Shown: piece after piece, positions 34,620 through 42,928 of the stretch
Layout: every line of letters begins with the position of its first letter
Position numbering within the stretch: the stretch's first letter is position 1
Origin: Comamonadaceae bacterium
GTDB taxonomy: Bacteria; Pseudomonadota; Gammaproteobacteria; Burkholderiales; Burkholderiaceae_C
DNA: 64,000 bases
Direction: 5' to 3'
Assembly (NCBI GenBank): GCA_027488735.1
Contig: JAIYBB010000001.1
Coordinates: 186,001-250,000 of the forward strand
Notes under the pieces: model-generated
The model's input: the letters and a program-made list of their open reading frames with translations, nothing else
Told to the model about the DNA's origin: nothing
Databases searched by the model: none
Translations under genes and position numbers: made by a program

Positions 34620-35378
34620 ATGCGTATCGATGTCATCACGCTTTTTCCCGACCTGATCCAAGCCTTCGCGGTGCAAGGGGTGATACGCCGTGCTTTTGAC
34701 AATGGCAGCATCATGCTGCAATGCTGGAACCCGCGCGATTTCGCCGACGGACCGAACCGGCGGGTTGATGACAGGCCGTTTGGCGGTGGGCCTGGCATGG
34801 TCATGCTGGCCGAGCCACTCACTGCTTGTTTGCAGGCGATTCGACAAGCGCGTGAAGACGATCGGCAACGCGCCCCGCTTGTTTACTTTTCTCCCGTCGG
34901 TCAGCGACTTGAACAAGCGTTGGTCCGCGGGTTTGCCAGCTCGCCTGACGGTGCGGTGTTGTTGTGCGGTCGTTACGAAGGCGTTGACCAGCGTTTCATC
35001 GATACCCATGTGGACCAGCAAATCAGCTTGGGTGACTTTGTGATGTCTGGCGGTGAAATATCTGCCATGGCGTGGCTCGATGCTGTGGCCAGACTTCAAG
35101 CAGGTGTGTTGCACGACAGCGACAGCCATGCGCAGGACAGTTTTTCACCCGACCTGAGTGGTTTATTGGATTGCCCGCACTTCACCCGACCGGAAGTCTG
35201 GAGGGACCAAAGCGCCCCGCCCGAACTGTTGTCAGGGCACCATGCCCACATTGCCCAGTGGCGACGCGCCAGCAGCCTGCGGTTGACGGCAGAAAACCGT
35301 CCCGACCTGATTGATAAAGCCCGCCTCACAGGGCTTTTGAGTGCCAAAGACGAGGCCATATTGGCGGGCAAAAAGTAG
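34620..35378 (+). CDS. trmD: tRNA (guanine-N1)-methyltransferase
   Basis: The 252-residue SPOUT enzyme methylates G37. Motifs are MRIDVITLFPDL, RPFGGGPGMV, CGRYEGVDQRFID and SLGDFVMSGGE. The ATG at 34620 is the family start; the longer frame overlaps rimM and is not used. Confidence 0.96.
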   Translation: MRIDVITLFPDLIQAFAVQGVIRRAFDNGSIMLQCWNPRDFADGPNRRVDDRPFGGGPGMVMLAEPLTACLQAIRQAREDDRQRAPLVYFSPVGQRLEQALVRGFASSPDGAVLLCGRYEGVDQRFIDTHVDQQISLGDFVMSGGEISAMAWLDAVARLQAGVLHDSDSHAQDSFSPDLSGLLDCPHFTRPEVWRDQSAPPELLSGHHAHIAQWRRASSLRLTAENRPDLIDKARLTGLLSAKDEAILAGKK

Positions 35379-35392
35379 GCGGCGCGGCTGGT

Positions 35393-35398
35393 TATAAT
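35393..35398 (+). promoter_or_regulatory. -10 box in rplS leader
   Basis: TATAAT followed by GGAGGGCTTTTC lies 100 bases upstream of rplS, just past the trmD stop. It closely matches the sequence around the rpsP -10 box, suggesting rplS has its own promoter in addition to readthrough. No clear -35 hexamer is seen. Confidence 0.42.
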
Positions 35399-35497
35399 GG
35401 AGGGCTTTTCGATCCTCTGGGTGGCCGCCGTGTGTTTCAGCCTTTGTGCAATCACCGGCCTTTTGTGTAGCGCATCCATGATCGTGCAGAGGACCTT

Positions 35498-35890
35498 ATG
35501 AATCTCATCCAAATCCTGGAACAGGAAGAAATAGCCCGCATGGGCAAAAAAATCCCCGTTTTCGCCCCCGGCGACACCGTGGTGGTCAGCGTGAATGTGG
35601 TTGAAGGTAGCCGCAAGCGTGTGCAGGCCTTTGAAGGTGTGGTCATTGCCAAGCGCAACCGCGGCATCAACAGCAACTTCATCGTTCGCAAAATCTCCAG
35701 CGGCGAAGGCGTGGAGCGTACGTTCCAAACCTACAGCCCATTGATCGCCGGCATTGAAGTCAAGCGCCGTGGTGATGTCCGTCGTGCCAAGTTGTATTAC
35801 CTGCGCGAGCGCAGCGGCAAGTCTGCACGTATCAAGGAAAAACTCACCGCCAAGGCCACTCCGGCCGCCAAGGCAGCAGCCGCTGAATAA
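35498..35890 (+). CDS. rplS: 50S ribosomal protein L19
   Basis: The 130-residue protein contains [39 protein letters not shown] and [20 protein letters not shown]. The Ala/Lys-rich C-terminal extension is longer than in E. coli but common in Burkholderiales. A 119-base leader precedes it. Confidence 0.96.
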   Translation: MNLIQILEQEEIARMGKKIPVFAPGDTVVVSVNVVEGSRKRVQAFEGVVIAKRNRGINSNFIVRKISSGEGVERTFQTYSPLIAGIEVKRRGDVRRAKLYYLRERSGKSARIKEKLTAKATPAAKAAAAE

Positions 35891-35913
35891 TCTTCAGTCG
35901 ATGATGGTTTGCC

Positions 35914-35946
35914 AAACCGCCTCAGTGCAAGCTGTGGCGGTTTTTT
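35914..35946 (+). terminator. Intrinsic terminator after rplS
   Basis: AAACCGCC and GGCGGTTT arms with a 14-base loop, followed by a T-run; it sits 24 bases after the rplS stop and just before the Nudix gene start. Confidence 0.82.
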
Positions 35947-35953
35947 ATTGACC

Positions 35954-36658
35954 ATGGCTCAACCCCCTTTCGTGTCATTGGCCCAGATTCCCGACTTCTC
36001 TCCACATGATGTGGAGGTGCTGGGCACAGATGCCCATTTACCAGCGGTGCCTATTCGTGCATTGAGCGAAGCGTCCCTTCGGCACAGATTTGCGCGCCCG
36101 GCCTGCGACGAACTGGCAGCTTTTCATGAACCCCTATGGAACGATGCTCCACCCAAACCTGCATCGGTGTTATTGGGCTTGGTGATGCGAGCGCAACCCA
36201 GTGTGCTGTTGACTTTGCGTACCGCCCATTTGTCATCCCATTCTGGCCAAGTGGCCTTGCCGGGTGGTCGCCAAGATGCACAAGACGCAAACGAAATCGC
36301 CACTGCCTTGCGTGAGGCGCAGGAAGAGGTGGGTTTGCATCCTGATTTTGTGTCTGTGCTGGGCTGCTTGCCGGTCTATGTCACGGGGACGGGTTATCGG
36401 GTCACTCCGGTCGTGGCGTTGCTGAACCCCGCCATGCAACTGGCGGCCAATCCGCAAGAAGTGGCTGATGTGTTTGAAGTGCCGCTGGCGCATTTGATGG
36501 ATCCAGCCAACCACTGCCGGCATGCCGTGCAATGGCGCGGCGTTACGCGCGAATGGTTCTCCATGCCCTACGACACTGAGCATAGGCAACGTTTGATTTG
36601 GGGCGCCACCGCAGGCATCTTGCGGCATCTTTACCAATTTTTAAGTGCTGGCGATTAA
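35954..36658 (+). CDS. Nudix hydrolase, CoA-pyrophosphatase (NudL) type
   Basis: The 234-residue protein has the Nudix box GGRQDAQDANEIATALREAQ continuing EEVG (about 96-119), preceded by SSHSGQVALPG. The latter is the NudL/CoA diphosphatase signature. The ATG at 35954 lies directly after the rplS terminator; a longer frame through the hairpin is not credible. It probably hydrolyses CoA or acyl-CoA derivatives. Confidence 0.85.
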   Translation: MAQPPFVSLAQIPDFSPHDVEVLGTDAHLPAVPIRALSEASLRHRFARPACDELAAFHEPLWNDAPPKPASVLLGLVMRAQPSVLLTLRTAHLSSHSGQVALPGGRQDAQDANEIATALREAQEEVGLHPDFVSVLGCLPVYVTGTGYRVTPVVALLNPAMQLAANPQEVADVFEVPLAHLMDPANHCRHAVQWRGVTREWFSMPYDTEHRQRLIWGATAGILRHLYQFLSAGD

Positions 36659-36674
36659 CTTCTATCATTGGCAC

Positions 36675-37649
36675 ATGAGTTTTCTATCGTTGCTTTTTGC
36701 TTTTCTGCTGGAACAGGTCAGGCCACTGGCCTCTGGGCATGGACTCGAGCGGGCATTTCACAGTTGGGCTGACTGGCTCAAAAACAACTTAGACGCCGGC
36801 GACCGCAGGCACGCTTGGACCGCTTGGTGGGTGGCTGTCGGTGTGCCGTGTGCATTGGTGGTTGCGGTGCATTGGTGGTTGATGCTTGCCTTGGGATGGT
36901 TCTTTGCCATGCTGTGGAGCCTTGCCGTCTTGTATGCCACGCTGGGGTTCAGGCGATTCAGCCACCACTTCACGGGTATTCGCGATGCTTTGTCCACCGC
37001 CGACGATGTGACCGCCAGAGCACTCTTGCGCGACTGGCAGGGCGACTCTGATGTGTCCATGACACGCACAGAAATTGTCAGGCATGTCATTGAATATTCA
37101 GCTCTCGCTGCACACCGACATGTGTTTGGCGTTGTGGCTTGGTTCTCGTTGTTGGCCGCAGTGGGTTTGGGCCCTGTGGGCGCATTGCTGTTTCGTTTAT
37201 CGGCTTTGCTATTCAATGCCTGGGGTGAACACAAACCGCTGACGGCAGATGACGGCCCGCATACCAGCGAAGCGCTTCAATCGGTCTGCGCAAGCGCTTG
37301 GTATCGGGTGGACTGGTTGCCAGCACGCCTGACCGGTCTGTCTTTTGCTGTGGTGGGTAATTTTGAAGATGCCGTGGACGCTTGGCGTCAACAATCCGAT
37401 CAGTTTCAGCATCCCAACGATGGCGTGGTGTTGGCCGCTACTTCGGGCGCTATCAATGTGCGTTTGGGCGGGGCAGTGTCAGGGTCTGAATCAAAAGAGC
37501 CCAATGACATCAGTGACATGGTTCCACCCACAGCAGGTCGCGAACCAGAGTTTGCTCATCTTCGCAGCATGGTCGGCCTTGTGTGGCGGGCGGTGGTCAT
37601 GTGGATGGTGTTATTGGCCTTGCTCACCTTGGCGCGCATGGTCGGTTGA
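36675..37649 (+). CDS. CobD/CbiB family (AmpE-like) membrane protein
   Basis: The 324-residue protein starts MSFLSLLFAFLLEQVRPL and has at least four hydrophobic helices. It contains FSHHFTGIRDALSTAD, NFEDAVDAWRQQ and a C-terminal membrane anchor. From pattern and gene order it belongs to the CobD/CbiB-like group found next to rplS and rsgA in Burkholderiales. No cobalamin genes are nearby, so a role in B12 synthesis is doubtful. Confidence 0.72.
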   Translation: MSFLSLLFAFLLEQVRPLASGHGLERAFHSWADWLKNNLDAGDRRHAWTAWWVAVGVPCALVVAVHWWLMLALGWFFAMLWSLAVLYATLGFRRFSHHFTGIRDALSTADDVTARALLRDWQGDSDVSMTRTEIVRHVIEYSALAAHRHVFGVVAWFSLLAAVGLGPVGALLFRLSALLFNAWGEHKPLTADDGPHTSEALQSVCASAWYRVDWLPARLTGLSFAVVGNFEDAVDAWRQQSDQFQHPNDGVVLAATSGAINVRLGGAVSGSESKEPNDISDMVPPTAGREPEFAHLRSMVGLVWRAVVMWMVLLALLTLARMVG

Positions 37650-37662
37650 ATTCAAGTCGCGC

Positions 37663-38556
37663 TCAATAATTTTTGGGTGCGGACAATTCTGTAAATAATT
37701 CCACATAAATTTTGTAGCGCCCTGCATCGATATTCCCGGCGCTTAAAGCGCGCCGCACGCTGCACTCGGGTTCGTGCACATGGGTGCAGTTGTAAAACTT
37801 GCAATCCTCTTTGTACGGCCGAATATCAGGCATGCAAGTAGCCAAATCGGTGGCAGCAATATGGTTCAAGCCGAATTCCTGAAACCCTGGCGAATCCAAC
37901 AGCGCCGTGGTCTTGTCTGCGTCGACCCAGTACCACGTCGTGGAGGTCGTGGTGTGTTTGCCGCTGTTCAAGGCTTTAGAAATGATGTTGGTACTGGCGT
38001 TGGCGGCGGGCACTAGCCGGTTGATCAATGTGCTTTTGCCAGCGCCCGATGGACCCAGTACCAGCGTGACGCGGTTGTGCAATTCAGCACGCAAGGCAAG
38101 CAAGGGATCGTCAAGTTGGCGCAAACCAAGTGGCAAGACATCCACGCCAAATGCTCTGTAGGGAGATAGGCGAGCCCAAGCTTTGTCAAAAGCCTCGCGC
38201 AAGTCTTGTTTGTTCAAAACGATGAGACTGCGAATACCCGCATGCTCGGCAGCAATCAATGCGCGGGCCACCTGGCTTTGTGAGAATTCGGGTTCAGCGG
38301 CGACCAGTACCAGCACTTGGTCTAAATTGGCCGCGAACGACTTGGTGCGTATCTCGTCTTGGCGATAAAACAGATTTTTACGCGTGTCGACCGATTCGAT
38401 GCTGCCCTCGTCTTCACTGGCAAGCCATTGCACCGAATCGCCAACCACCGCTTGGTTTTTCTTGCCGCGTGGGTGGCAGATACGACGATTGCCATCGCTG
38501 TCCTCGACCACCACATGTCTGCCGTGGCTGGCGACCACACGGCCGGTTCGTGTCAT
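37663..38556 (-). CDS. rsgA: Ribosome small subunit biogenesis GTPase RsgA
   Basis: The 297-residue circularly permuted GTPase has an N-terminal OB fold, then NKQD (G4) before GPSGAGKSTL (G1) and DSPG (G3). A C-terminal zinc site follows in CKFYNCTHVHEPEC. It acts in late 30S maturation. The start overlaps the M48 protease gene stop by 4 bases. Confidence 0.95.
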   Translation of the reverse strand: MTRTGRVVASHGRHVVVEDSDGNRRICHPRGKKNQAVVGDSVQWLASEDEGSIESVDTRKNLFYRQDEIRTKSFAANLDQVLVLVAAEPEFSQSQVARALIAAEHAGIRSLIVLNKQDLREAFDKAWARLSPYRAFGVDVLPLGLRQLDDPLLALRAELHNRVTLVLGPSGAGKSTLINRLVPAANASTNIISKALNSGKHTTTSTTWYWVDADKTTALLDSPGFQEFGLNHIAATDLATCMPDIRPYKEDCKFYNCTHVHEPECSVRRALSAGNIDAGRYKIYVELFTELSAPKNY

Positions 38557-39809
38557 GAAGCCAATTTGGCCAGCCGCTGCGAAGCCGGCGGGTGTGAATG
38601 GTAGAAAGCCACATACAGTGGATCTGGTGTCAGGGTGGACGCGTTGTCTTGATAAAGCTTGATCAACGCTTGTCGCAAATCTGCAGCATTGGCATGTTCG
38701 CTGGCAAATGCATCCGCTTCAAATTCATGTTTGCGGGAACGCGCAGCGCGCAACGGGGTGGTGATGAAGGTCAACAGTGGCACGACCTGCATGAATAACA
38801 ACAAAGCCAGCGCATTGTTTTCAGAAAGCAAGTGCGGCATAACCCCCAGCCCTTGGTAAAACCAAACTTGCGTACTGAGCCAGCCCAGTGCTGCCATGCC
38901 GACCAGCGTGACCAAAAAACTTCTGAGTAAGGATTTGGGGATGTGGTTCAGCTTGGCGTGCCCGAGTTCATGGGCTAATACCGCTTCCATTTCGCTGGCG
39001 TTGAGTTGCTTGAGCAAGGTGTCGAAAAACACCACCCGTTTTTGTTTGCCAAGGCCCGTGAAAAATGCGTTGGAGTGGGCAGAGCGGCGGCTACCGTCCA
39101 TCACAAAAAAACCGTCCGATTTAAAGCCTGTGCGTTGCATCAACTGGTCAACCCGCTCTTTCAAATCTGCGTCTTCAAGAGGTTGAAATTTATTGAATAA
39201 AGGCATGATGTAGTTGGGTGCAATCCACATCACAAACAATTGGTAAGCCACGAGCAAGGCCCAAGCCCATAACCACCAAGCGCCGCCGCCCGATTGCATC
39301 AACTGCAATACCGCCCAGACCAGTGGCAGGCCCAACACTGCACCTACCAAAGTACTTTTGACCAAATCGCTGAGCCACAGGCCAACTGTCATGTTGTTGA
39401 ACCCGAAGCGTTGTTCGAGATGAAATGTTTGGTAATAAGAGATGGGCAAATTCAATGCGCCGGTAACCAACATGAACCCGACGACCAACATCAGTTGTTG
39501 CAGCATGCCCGGGCCCATCAATCCAATCAGCCATTGATCGAGCAAGCTCAAGCCACCGAGCAAAGTCCAGCCCAGCAAGACCAGCGCGTCCAATGCCAAA
39601 TCCCAATGCCCAAGCCGAAGTTTGGCCAAGGTGTAATCCGCCGCTTTTTGGTGGGTGGGAAGACTGATGGATTGCGCGAAATCGGCGGGAACTTGGTCGC
39701 GGTGGTTGGCCACATGGCGAATTTGTCGGTTGGCCAGCCACAGTTTGAGCAGCAAATTGACCAACAGCAACACAGCGAACAGCAGGGTGAAATTCATGGG
39801 AGTCATCAT
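38553..39809 (-). CDS. M48 family membrane metallopeptidase (Ste24-like)
   Basis: The 418-residue membrane protease carries the zinc motif HELGH (AVLAHELGHAKLNH) and a downstream Glu in KHEFEADAFA. Several helices flank an intramembrane-type chamber, as in CAAX-protease Ste24. The most likely starts are Met codons at 39809 or 39806. It overlaps rsgA by 4 bases. The role in bacteria, probably membrane-protein quality control, is inferred. Confidence 0.9.
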   Translation of the reverse strand: MMTPMNFTLLFAVLLLVNLLLKLWLANRQIRHVANHRDQVPADFAQSISLPTHQKAADYTLAKLRLGHWDLALDALVLLGWTLLGGLSLLDQWLIGLMGPGMLQQLMLVVGFMLVTGALNLPISYYQTFHLEQRFGFNNMTVGLWLSDLVKSTLVGAVLGLPLVWAVLQLMQSGGGAWWLWAWALLVAYQLFVMWIAPNYIMPLFNKFQPLEDADLKERVDQLMQRTGFKSDGFFVMDGSRRSAHSNAFFTGLGKQKRVVFFDTLLKQLNASEMEAVLAHELGHAKLNHIPKSLLRSFLVTLVGMAALGWLSTQVWFYQGLGVMPHLLSENNALALLLFMQVVPLLTFITTPLRAARSRKHEFEADAFASEHANAADLRQALIKLYQDNASTLTPDPLYVAFYHSHPPASQRLAKLAS

Positions 39810-39926
39810 GGGAAGAGTGTAAAGGTTTGCACAATTGCACCTGCAAGACAGATTCATGCGACGCAAGCATGCTCCAATTTTCGTTGATAAGGCCTAACCA
39901 CCGTGCGCATGAGGGACAATGACCGC

Positions 39927-40517
39927 ATGAATACAAACCCCAGCACCCAAGCGTCCGCTGACGTCACCGATCTTGCAAAAAACGACAACAACCTAGTTTG
40001 GCTGGATTGTGAAATGTCTGGCTTGGACCCTGAGCGGGAAAGATTATTGGAAATTGCCATTGTTGTGACAGGCCCCAACCTCACGCCCAGAATCGAAGGC
40101 CCGGTGGTAGTGATTCACCAAAGCAATGAGTTGCTGGCCGGCATGGACGCTTGGAACAAGGGCACGCACGGCAAAAGTGGCTTGATAGATAAGGTCAAGG
40201 CATCCGTCGTCAATGAATCGCAGGCAGAAGAAGTGTTGATTGAGTTCATGAAGAAATATGTCAGCAAAGGTGTGGCTCCTATGTGCGGCAACACGATTGG
40301 GCAAGACAGGCGATTTTTATTAAAGTACATGCCACGTTTTGAGGCTTGGTTTCATTACCGAAACCTTGATGTCAGCACCTTGAAGGAATTGTCCAAACGC
40401 TGGAAACCAGAGGTCTACAACAGCTTTAAAAAGCAGCAAAGCCACACCGCGTTGGCGGATGTGCACGAATCGATTGATGAGCTTTCACACTACCGTGAAC
40501 ATTTTTTGAAGCTATAA
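39927..40517 (+). CDS. orn: Oligoribonuclease
   Basis: The 196-residue DEDDh 3'-5' exonuclease degrades nanoRNAs, including pGpG. Motifs are [25 protein letters not shown], and [17 protein letters not shown] lies upstream of the chosen ATG at 39927; an in-frame ATG at 39909 is possible. It is divergent from the M48 gene. Confidence 0.95.
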   Translation: MNTNPSTQASADVTDLAKNDNNLVWLDCEMSGLDPERERLLEIAIVVTGPNLTPRIEGPVVVIHQSNELLAGMDAWNKGTHGKSGLIDKVKASVVNESQAEEVLIEFMKKYVSKGVAPMCGNTIGQDRRFLLKYMPRFEAWFHYRNLDVSTLKELSKRWKPEVYNSFKKQQSHTALADVHESIDELSHYREHFLKL

Positions 40518-40581
40518 GTCCTCACAAACTTTTATAACCGCATCCGCAATTCGTGCGAGAATACCCTAAGTTGCACTTGAT

Positions 40582-40713
40582 GGTGTGACATTGCTACATC
40601 CTCCTCACACCTTGGGTTCACCTGAACCGCGTTGCAAAAATTTTGCAGCATGCTTTGTTTGAAGGTTGATGTTTTTCCAACCTTTGAACGGAGCAGCCTC
40701 ACCTTTTCAGGTG
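40582..40713 (+). promoter_or_regulatory. Structured 5' leader of DEAD-box helicase gene (five consecutive hairpins)
   Basis: The 212-base gap between orn and the helicase contains five inverted repeats in a row: GGTGTGA/TCACACC (40582-40611), GGTTCA/TGAACC (40615-40628), TGCAAAA/TTTTGCA (40633-40647), AAGGTTG/CAACCTT (40662-40684; the T7-like stretch GTTTTT is in the loop), and CACCT/AGGTG (40700-40713). The last ends 16 bases before the ATG. This density suggests a folded leader, which is plausible for autoregulation by the encoded helicase or for cold control. The third could instead act as a weak terminator. Confidence 0.5.
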
Positions 40714-40729
40714 CGGGCTTAAAAACACA

Positions 40730-42214
40730 ATGGACGATTTGAATTTGCATTCCCCGGCTGACGCTATGAACGAACACGCCTCTGACACACCTGCGCCCAC
40801 AGCCGCCGAGACCAAACCCGCAGCACCCAACGCTTTCGCACAGATGGGCTTAGCCCCTGAGTTGCTCGCCGCGGTTCGTGACCTGAATTTCACAGAACCC
40901 ACCAACGTACAACTCAAGGCCATTCCGCTGGCTTTGCAAGACAACGCTGACAAACCCGCCAACGATTTGCTGGTTTCCAGCCAGACCGGCAGCGGCAAGA
41001 CAGCTGCATTTTTATTGCCAGTGCTGCACACTATTTTGATCGAGCGCCAGGCGCAAGAGCAGGAAGAAGCCAAAGAATGGGCTTTGAAAATGGAGCAGGC
41101 CAAGGCCAACGGCGAAGAATTGCCAAAGAAGCCGCGTCGCAAAAACCCAACCGATACCCGCCATGTCAAACCGGCGTTCCCGAGCGCTTTGGTGTTGTGC
41201 CCCACACGCGAATTGGCGCAGCAAGTGGCCAAGGATGCGATTGATCTGGTCAAGCATTGCAAAGGTTTGCGTGTGGCCTGTGTGGTCGGCGGCATGCCTT
41301 ACCCCTTGCAGATTGCGCGTTTGCACAATGCCGACTTGGTCGTTGCCACGCCCGGACGTTTGTTGGATTTGCAGCGTTCCAAGCAATTGCATTTGAGCAA
41401 AGTGCAGTTTTTGGTGGTCGATGAAGCCGACCGCATGTTGGACTTGGGTTTTGCCGAAGACTTGGCAGACATCCACAAGCTGACTGAATCGCGTCGCCAA
41501 ACCATGATGTTCAGCGCCACCATTGCGCCGCGCATTCAGCAATTGGCTGCGCGCATCATGCGCACACCACAGCGTTTGCAAATCGAATCCACGCAGGCGC
41601 AGAAAAGCAATATCAAACAAATTTTGTTTTGGGCCGACAGCCAGCAACACAAACGCAAATTGCTGGACCACTGGTTGCGCGACACCACCATCGACCAAGC
41701 CATTGTGTTTGCCAGCACGCAAATTGAATGCGATGCGTTGGCCGAAGACCTGCAGCAAGTCGGGTTCTCTGCGGTGGCATTACACGGCGCGCTAAGCCAA
41801 GGTTTGCGCAACCGCCGTTTGCAGGCATTGCGTGACGGCCGGGTGCAAATTCTGGTGGCCACCGATGTGGCTGCGCGCGGCATTGACGTGCCCAGCATCA
41901 GCCATGTGTTCAATTTCGGCTTACCCATGAAGCAAGAAGACTATGTGCACCGCATCGGCCGCACCGGTCGTGCCGGTCGTGATGGTTTGGCCGTTACCTT
42001 TGCCGAATTCCGCGACCGTCGCAAAATTCTCGACATCGAACACTACACACAAGCCACCCTGAATGCAGAAGTCATTCCAGGCTTGGAGCCCACACAGCGT
42101 CCGGCACGTGCGCCTTCTCACGAACCTCGTCGTGGCAAACCCGGCGGCGGTAAGTCGTTTGCTGGCGCCAAGCGCGGCGGTGGTTTCAAACCCCGCGGTT
42201 CGGCCAGAACCTAA
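40730..42214 (+). CDS. DEAD-box ATP-dependent RNA helicase (RhlE-like)
   Basis: The 494-residue helicase has motif I SSQTGSGKTAAF, Ia PTRELAQQV, II VDEADRMLD, III SAT, and VI HRIGRTGRAGR. A Q-motif upstream Phe and Gln are present (FTEPTNVQLKAIP). About 45 mixed acidic and basic residues are inserted between motifs I and Ia (from QEQEEAKEW to PRRKNPTD). The C-terminal tail is Gly/Arg/Lys-rich (RRGKPGGGKSF...), an RNA-binding feature of RhlE-type proteins. A structured leader precedes it. The exact subfamily is inferred. Confidence 0.9.
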   Translation: MDDLNLHSPADAMNEHASDTPAPTAAETKPAAPNAFAQMGLAPELLAAVRDLNFTEPTNVQLKAIPLALQDNADKPANDLLVSSQTGSGKTAAFLLPVLHTILIERQAQEQEEAKEWALKMEQAKANGEELPKKPRRKNPTDTRHVKPAFPSALVLCPTRELAQQVAKDAIDLVKHCKGLRVACVVGGMPYPLQIARLHNADLVVATPGRLLDLQRSKQLHLSKVQFLVVDEADRMLDLGFAEDLADIHKLTESRRQTMMFSATIAPRIQQLAARIMRTPQRLQIESTQAQKSNIKQILFWADSQQHKRKLLDHWLRDTTIDQAIVFASTQIECDALAEDLQQVGFSAVALHGALSQGLRNRRLQALRDGRVQILVATDVAARGIDVPSISHVFNFGLPMKQEDYVHRIGRTGRAGRDGLAVTFAEFRDRRKILDIEHYTQATLNAEVIPGLEPTQRPARAPSHEPRRGKPGGGKSFAGAKRGGGFKPRGSART

Positions 42215-42475
42215 AAAAAATAAAAACTGGTCCCTAAATTGCCAGAGTCAAGTTTCTCTGGTGGTTTTGGGCGTGTTTGTTGCTGTTTTGCAAATAACTA
42301 ATATTTTATAAATATAATAAAGAATTTTTCAATTAATGAATTATTTTGTATTGTTTTATTTGAAATAAATATTCATTTAACTTATTGGCTGACTATTTTT
42401 TAATCGTTTTTGTGGGCTGAGTTTTGCTTTTTTTTTCAATTAAATCAAGAGCTTCAATAAAAAAGTTAATTTACA
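42215..42475. other. AT-rich intergenic region upstream of bactofilin cluster
   Basis: The roughly 260 bases following the helicase are sharply AT-rich compared with the flanking genes. They contain a CCAGAG/CTCTGG hairpin at about 42242-42261 that may be a weak terminator, then long A/T tracts (for example TTTTTTTTT near 42430). No reading frame is seen. It probably holds the promoter of the bactofilin cluster; local curvature or H-NS-type silencing is possible but not shown. Confidence 0.6.
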
Positions 42476-42497
42476 TTTGATCTTTGATAAGATCAAA
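42476..42497 (+). promoter_or_regulatory. 9-bp stem hairpin just upstream of bactofilin RBS
   Basis: TTTGATCTT-TGAT-AAGATCAAA forms a perfect 9-bp stem with a 4-base loop. It ends directly before the AAGGGAGC ribosome-binding site of the first bactofilin gene (ATG at 42512). It could be an operator or an RNA hairpin affecting translation. Confidence 0.5.
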
Positions 42498-42511
42498 ACA
42501 AGGGAGCAAGT

Positions 42512-42907
42512 ATGGCAAATCCAGCAGATTCATTAGAAAGCGTCGTGATCGGTGATGGCGTGGTCGTAAAAGGTGCTTTCACGGTACCTTCCAAAGCCGT
42601 GATCAATGGGGTGATCGAAGGTGATTTGACTGCTGAGGAAGTGCTGATCGGCACCACTGGCCGCATCACTGGCAGGGTGTCGGCCAAGATGATCGATGTC
42701 AGGGGGCAGTTGCACCACACCATCGTCAGCGAGAAAAGTCTGATCGTTCGCGCCACGGGAAAAATCGTCGGAAAAATTCACTACGCTGAAATCGAAATCG
42801 AAAAGGGTGGAGAAATTGAAGGCGCCCTGCACCAAGGTTCTGAACCGCCGGCTTCCACCACAACCACAGCTGCGCCTCATCAGCAGGCTAAGCCATCAGG
42901 CACCTGA
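42512..42907 (+). CDS. Bactofilin A (polymer-forming cytoskeletal protein)
   Basis: The 131-residue protein has the DUF583/bactofilin repeat core: regularly spaced beta-helix rungs with Gly and Val or Ile at fixed positions (VVIGDGVVVKGAF, VINGVIEGDL, VLIGTTGRITGRV, LIVRATGKIVGKI). Short disordered ends flank it, the C-terminal being Thr/Ala/Pro-rich. Bactofilins polymerise without nucleotide on the inner membrane and guide cell-wall enzymes. It is followed 21 bases later by an M23 peptidase. Confidence 0.9.
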   Translation: MANPADSLESVVIGDGVVVKGAFTVPSKAVINGVIEGDLTAEEVLIGTTGRITGRVSAKMIDVRGQLHHTIVSEKSLIVRATGKIVGKIHYAEIEIEKGGEIEGALHQGSEPPASTTTTAAPHQQAKPSGT

Positions 42908-42928
42908 TGCCACATCCATGGTGAGTTC

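Noticed and set aside
34610-35500. Possible riboswitch in the rplS leader
   Set aside because: No recognisable aptamer consensus; only a promoter-like box and moderate structure.
40730-42214. Long antisense frames inside the DEAD-box helicase and other GC-rich genes
   Set aside because: They follow the third-position bias of the real gene and show no domain pattern or ribosome-binding site.
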